18,840 bases of DNA from Alphaproteobacteria bacterium (GTDB taxonomy: Bacteria; Pseudomonadota; Alphaproteobacteria; RS24). The notes under the pieces are model-generated. The model did no database searches, was not told the origin of the DNA, and saw only the letters and a program-made list of their open reading frames with translations. The DNA lies in NCBI GenBank assembly GCA_015163825.1, contig JAAOIL010000097.1, positions 1 through 18,840 on the forward strand. The letters run 5' to 3'. Within the stretch, counting starts at the first letter, position 1. Every line of letters begins with the position of its first letter. Of this stretch, positions 14,810 through 18,840 are shown piece by piece. The position numbers and the translations under genes were made by a program.

Positions 14810-16645
14810 ATGCACCTCACCGAACCAGATGACATAGATTTTAATCGCCGCTCTTTACTGATGTTGGTCGGTCAGATGGGTTTGTTTGGTGGTTTATTGT
14901 GGCGGCTGCAATATCTACAGATTGAGCAAGCCAAGATTTATAAGAATTTGGCAGAAGCCAATCGTGTTGATTTCCGCCCTGTTGCTGCGCCGCGCGGCAT
15001 TATCTCTGATAGGAATAATATATTGCTGGCAGATAATGACTATAACCTCACCGTTGATTTTATCCCCGAACAAGCCGATGATATAGAGGCGGCGATTGCT
15101 GATCTAAGTGCTGTGCTTAATCTATCGCCTGCGCACCAAAAGGATATATTGAAGCGTATTGCGCGCGCCCCTGCCTTTCGGGCGGTAGAGATTGATGACA
15201 TGCTTTCATGGGATAGTTTCGCGCGCCTTCACCTTAACTTGCCTTATCTGGCGGGGGTGGCACCGCGTGTTGGGGATTTGCGGATTTATCCTTATGGCAA
15301 GGCGACGGCTCATATTCTGGGCTATATGGGGGCGAAAACCAAGCAAGATATTGCGCGTTATGGCAACACCCCCGCCGACCATATCGGTAAGGATGGTATA
15401 GAGCGACAATATGAAAAAGCCTTACGCGGACGCGCAGGGGCGCGGCAGCTAGAAGTGAATGCACGAGGGCGCACCGTGCGTCAAATATCTAATAATGATG
15501 GCACACCCGGCAATGATTTACGCCTGACCATAGATATTCGCTTGCAAGAATTCACGCGCAAACGTTTGGGTAGTCGGGCGGGTTCTGTGGTGGTGCTTGA
15601 TGTCCATAGTGGTGAAGTTCTAACGATGGTTTCTGCCCCGACTTACGACCCGAACCAACTCTCGCATGGTATTGATAATGCCAGTTGGCAAAAAATGGTA
15701 ACGCATGAAAAGAAACCACTTTTGAATAAAAGCATTGCGGGTCTTTATGCGCCGGGTTCCACTTTTAAGATGATTGTTGCCCTAGCAGCCTTAGAGGCGG
15801 AGGTGATAAAGACCGATGAAAAAATTCATTGTGATGGCACATTTCATTTTTCTGATGAGATATTTCACTGCTGGCAAAAAGAGGGGCATGGCTCTATGAC
15901 ATTAGAGACAGCGCTAGAACAATCTTGCGACACATATTTTTATGACATAGCGGTGCGCACGGGTATTGATAAAATAGAAGAGATGGCGAAACGTTTTGGC
16001 TTGGGTCGCCCGACAGGGATAGATTTAATGGGCGAGCAAGGTGGTGTTGTGCCGGGTCGTGATTGGAAGCGGGCTAATTATGAAACGCAATGGTGGTCGG
16101 GCGAGACGGTGATTGCGGGTATCGGGCAGGGTTTTTTATTGAGCACCCCTTTGCAACTTGCCAGCATTATGGCGATGATTGCGAATGGCGGGCGTTATAT
16201 CACGCCCTTTATAGCCGCGCCTTTGCCCGTCTATGGCACAGATGAGGTGGCGACTCCTGAACATTTGCGCCTTATTCGCCGTGCTTTATATCGTGCTGTT
16301 AATCGCCCTAAAGGCACGGCGTATCATTCTTCATTATTGGTGCGGGGGCAACGCATGGCGGGCAAAACAGGCACGGTGCAGGTGCGGCGTATCACACAAG
16401 AAGAACGCGAAAGCGCAGGCGGCGTTATCGCCAATGCCGACCTTGATTGGCGATTGCGCGACCATGCTTTATTTGTTGGTTATGTGCCACACGATAAACC
16501 ACGCTATGCCATATCTGTTGTCATAGAACATGGCGGGGCGGGGGCATCAGTGGCGGCACCGATTGCGCGTGATATTATGCATCATCTCTTATCATTAAAG
16601 CCCGCACCGCAACCTTTTGTGGCAACAAATGTGGAGGACGCATGA
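14810..16645 (+). CDS. mrdA: Penicillin-binding protein 2 (elongasome transpeptidase)
   Basis: 611 aa class B PBP. Numbered from the ATG at 14810: membrane anchor about 15-35, pedestal domain about 45-225, transpeptidase domain about 235-600. The active-site motifs are all present: STFK at 317-320 (acyl-serine), SCD at 372-374 and KTG at 519-521. It cross-links new glycan strands made by RodA in the side wall and is the mecillinam-type target. A TTG three bases earlier (14807) could also start translation, but GAGGA at 14798-14802 is better spaced (7 nt) for the ATG. The stop overlaps the rodA start in an ATGA. Confidence 0.95.
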   Translation: MHLTEPDDIDFNRRSLLMLVGQMGLFGGLLWRLQYLQIEQAKIYKNLAEANRVDFRPVAAPRGIISDRNNILLADNDYNLTVDFIPEQADDIEAAIADLSAVLNLSPAHQKDILKRIARAPAFRAVEIDDMLSWDSFARLHLNLPYLAGVAPRVGDLRIYPYGKATAHILGYMGAKTKQDIARYGNTPADHIGKDGIERQYEKALRGRAGARQLEVNARGRTVRQISNNDGTPGNDLRLTIDIRLQEFTRKRLGSRAGSVVVLDVHSGEVLTMVSAPTYDPNQLSHGIDNASWQKMVTHEKKPLLNKSIAGLYAPGSTFKMIVALAALEAEVIKTDEKIHCDGTFHFSDEIFHCWQKEGHGSMTLETALEQSCDTYFYDIAVRTGIDKIEEMAKRFGLGRPTGIDLMGEQGGVVPGRDWKRANYETQWWSGETVIAGIGQGFLLSTPLQLASIMAMIANGGRYITPFIAAPLPVYGTDEVATPEHLRLIRRALYRAVNRPKGTAYHSSLLVRGQRMAGKTGTVQVRRITQEERESAGGVIANADLDWRLRDHALFVGYVPHDKPRYAISVVIEHGGAGASVAAPIARDIMHHLLSLKPAPQPFVATNVEDA

Positions 16646-17748
16646 ATTTTCATTCCTTAAAAGCATTGCGCAATCTTAATTGGGCACTTATTTATTCCAT
16701 ATTAGCATTAGGCTTGATAGGGGTGGCAGTGCTTTATTCTGTTGCCGATAGTGATTTCGCCTTGTGGAGTTTGCAACATAGTGCGCGGCTAGGGTTTGGT
16801 ATGATATTGATGTTCACGATTGCTTTGATGGATGTCAGGCTGCTTTATGCGTCCGCCTATGTCTTATTCATTGTGCTGCTGATTATGTTGATAGGTGTGG
16901 AAGTGGGTGGCACGCGTTCTATGGGGGCGCAGAGATGGCTTGATTTAGGATTTTTGCGGGTGCAACCTTCGGAGTTTATGCGTATCGGTTTAATTCTAGC
17001 ACTGGCGCGCTATTATCAAACCCGACACCCGCTTGATGTCAGCAAATTACAAAATCTAATCATGCCTGCGATTTTTATTATCACACCCGCCGTTCTTATT
17101 TTTAGACAGCCCGATTTAGGCACATCTATTATGCTGGTGCTAACGGGTTTAGGTGTTTTATATCTAGCAGGGGTGAATTGGCGTTATTTTGCCGTTGGTG
17201 GTGTCAGCATTGCGGCGGCAATTCCTTTTATCTGGCAAACATTGCTACCCTATCAAAAACAAAGAGTGCTGGTATTTCTTAATCCGGAACAAGATCCGCT
17301 CGGTTCGGGTTATCATATTATTCAATCCAAAATAGGTATCGGGTCGGGGGGATTATCAGGCAAAGGCTTTGGGGAAGGCACACAAAGCCGCCTCAACTTT
17401 TTGCCCGAAAAACATACCGACTTTATATTCACTATTTTTGCCGAAGAAATGGGTTTTATCGGGGGGATTGCTCTGTTATTGCTATTTGTGTTGGTGATAT
17501 TCTTGCACTTCAATATCATCGCGCGCCTGCGCAATCCCTTCTCTAGGCTATGCGTTGGGGGCATGGGCTGGGCGTTATTTGTCTATGTCTTTGTCAATCT
17601 GGCAATGGTGATGGGGCTTTTACCTGTGGTGGGGGTTCCCCTGCCTTTTATCTCTTATGGGGGAACTTCGCTCTTGACCTTCCTCCTCGGGATTGGTGTA
17701 GTATTATGTGTGGAGCGACAATCAATGACGGAACTGCCTCGTTCATAG
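16642..17748 (+). CDS. rodA: SEDS peptidoglycan glycosyltransferase RodA
   Basis: 368 aa polytopic membrane protein of the SEDS family, about ten helices. Diagnostic parts: WLDLGFLRVQPSEFMRIG at about 99-116, FRQPDLGTS at 154-162, then GLSGKGFGEGTQSRLNFLPE at 237-256. The likely catalytic Asp260 sits in KHTDFIF, and PLPFISYGGTSLL lies near the C-terminus. RodA polymerises lipid II into glycan strands and works as a pair with PBP2, whose gene overlaps it by 4 nt. FtsW, its division counterpart, is ruled out by the pairing with mrdA and the mre genes. It ends the elongasome operon. Confidence 0.95.
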   Translation: MNFHSLKALRNLNWALIYSILALGLIGVAVLYSVADSDFALWSLQHSARLGFGMILMFTIALMDVRLLYASAYVLFIVLLIMLIGVEVGGTRSMGAQRWLDLGFLRVQPSEFMRIGLILALARYYQTRHPLDVSKLQNLIMPAIFIITPAVLIFRQPDLGTSIMLVLTGLGVLYLAGVNWRYFAVGGVSIAAAIPFIWQTLLPYQKQRVLVFLNPEQDPLGSGYHIIQSKIGIGSGGLSGKGFGEGTQSRLNFLPEKHTDFIFTIFAEEMGFIGGIALLLLFVLVIFLHFNIIARLRNPFSRLCVGGMGWALFVYVFVNLAMVMGLLPVVGVPLPFISYGGTSLLTFLLGIGVVLCVERQSMTELPRS

Positions 17749-17774
17749 GCGGGCTATCTTAAAGGGAGACGATA

Positions 17775-18840
17775 ATGAAACGGATATTAAAACTGCTATT
17801 AGTGGCATTGGTAATTATATCAGGCGTGGTTGCGGTGCGCACCTATATACCAGCGCAAGCCCCGCAAGCGGGAACGCCTTATGTGTTTGAACCAGATGCG
17901 GGGGCAATCGCCCAAATCATGAGCGAAGCGGTGGGTTATAAAACCATTTCTTATGGGCGTGATAAACCGACTTCGGCGAAAGAGCTAAAAGCCTTTCATA
18001 GATTTTTGCGGCGCAAGTTTCCGCTTGTGCATAGAAGGCTAACGCATGAGGTCGTTGCGGATTATTCTTTGCTTTATACTTGGAAAGGCAGTGCGCCTAC
18101 ACAAAAGCCTGTTGTGTTATTGGGGCATTTGGATGTCGTGCCTGTTATTCCCGCACAATGGAAGCAACCGCCTTTTAAGGGTATTATAAAAGACGGCTTT
18201 ATCTGGGGTCGTGGCACACTTGATAATAAGGTGAATATCGTTGGCATTTTATCGGCGGCGGAGGCGATGTTGCGTGAAGGCAAAACCCCGACACGCACGA
18301 TTTATTTTGCCTTTGGACACGATGAAGAGCAAGGCGGATTAGACGGTGCGCGTGCCTTAGCCAAAGTGTTAAAAACGCGCGGTGTGCAAGCAGAGTTCGT
18401 GCTTGATGAGGGTGGTGCGGTGACATCTGGTGTGTTGCCAGGTTCCACAACACGCATGGCAGTGATTGCCCCTGCGGAGAAGGGTATTGTCACGCTCACG
18501 CTTACAGCACCCGGCGATGGTGGGCATTCTTCCACCCCACCCGCCCAGACGGCGATCGGTATATTGGCGGCGGGGATTACTAAATTGGAAGCCAATCAGT
18601 TCCCGCGTGATTTTTCTCACACAAAAACCTTTTTTGAATCTATCGCTGATGACTTCGCTTTGCCTCTGCGGATTGTGATGAAAAATCTATGGCTGTTTGA
18701 GCCTGTGGTGATGTTTTCCCTGCGCAATGATTTTCAAGTGCAAGCGGGTATGCGCACAACAACGGCGGCGACGGTTATTGCGGGTGGCGTGAAGTCTAAT
18801 GTGCTACCAATCCGTGCCACGGCGAAAGTGAATTTTCGTA
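17775..18840 (+). CDS. Membrane-anchored M20 metallopeptidase, PM20D1-like (runs off the window)
   Basis: 355 codons are visible; the C-terminus is outside. AAAGGGAG 7 nt upstream sets the start. Residues 4-22 form a membrane anchor or uncleaved signal. Zinc-site residues of the M20 fold are visible: GHLD with His118 and Asp120, GRGTLDNK with the bridging Asp150, HDEEQGG with Glu184/Glu185, and Asp211 in LDEGG. GDGGHSSTPP (His251) starts the lid/dimer domain. Segments IGILAAGITKLE, LWLFEPV, RTTTA and NVLPIRATAKVNFR recall animal PM20D1 and yeast carboxypeptidase S, so an N-acyl amino acid amidase or dipeptidase is likely. The substrate is not known. It lies 26 nt after rodA and may be read from the same transcript. 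Confidence 0.88.
   Translation, partial: MKRILKLLLVALVIISGVVAVRTYIPAQAPQAGTPYVFEPDAGAIAQIMSEAVGYKTISYGRDKPTSAKELKAFHRFLRRKFPLVHRRLTHEVVADYSLLYTWKGSAPTQKPVVLLGHLDVVPVIPAQWKQPPFKGIIKDGFIWGRGTLDNKVNIVGILSAAEAMLREGKTPTRTIYFAFGHDEEQGGLDGARALAKVLKTRGVQAEFVLDEGGAVTSGVLPGSTTRMAVIAPAEKGIVTLTLTAPGDGGHSSTPPAQTAIGILAAGITKLEANQFPRDFSHTKTFFESIADDFALPLRIVMKNLWLFEPVVMFSLRNDFQVQAGMRTTTAATVIAGGVKSNVLPIRATAKVNFR

Overview
The window reads as core chromosome of a Gram-negative alphaproteobacterium. It carries lipopolysaccharide synthesis genes (waaA, lpxK, an MsbA-type exporter), ubiquinone synthesis (ubiA), an alphaproteobacterial/plant-type glutamate-cysteine ligase, and leuA placed directly before mreB-mreC-mreD-mrdA-rodA. 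That gene order and those protein types point to Alphaproteobacteria, possibly an uncultured marine relative. I cannot fix the genus from the sequence. No tRNA, rRNA, CRISPR array, insertion sequence or phage gene was seen.

Left part (1-6643), minus strand: a tightly packed run in the order ubiA, fatty acid desaturase, pmbA/tldE, msbA-like, waaA (kdtA), lpxK (only its first 43 codons are in the window). Junctions from the desaturase onward are 9 nt or less or overlap, so these five genes are probably one transcript; ubiA is 53 nt upstream. The cluster serves the cell envelope (lipid A-Kdo synthesis and flipping, lipid desaturation, quinone prenylation). waaA carries long C tracts and a small 24-bp tandem repeat at its 3' end.

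Middle part (6644-10507): plus-strand rsmE and gshA diverge from ubiA. Then comes a more AT-rich accessory-looking stretch with two small unknown genes on the minus strand (109 and 67 aa), divergent from a plus-strand LysR-type regulator. The divergent control region has a good sigma70-like promoter for the small genes and a perfect 11-bp direct repeat just before the regulator start.

Right part (10508-18840), plus strand: a leader region for leuA. It holds an extended -10 promoter, an inverted repeat across that -10, a previously unlisted 39-aa leader peptide ending in three consecutive Leu codons, and a hairpin that pairs those Leu codons with the ribosome-binding-site region downstream. 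This is the most interesting element of the window: it looks like leucine-responsive attenuation, and because no U-tract follows the hairpin, the control may act on translation. leuA is followed by the complete elongasome operon mreB-mreC-mreD-mrdA(PBP2)-rodA, which builds the side-wall peptidoglycan. The window ends inside a membrane-anchored M20 metallopeptidase that resembles animal PM20D1.
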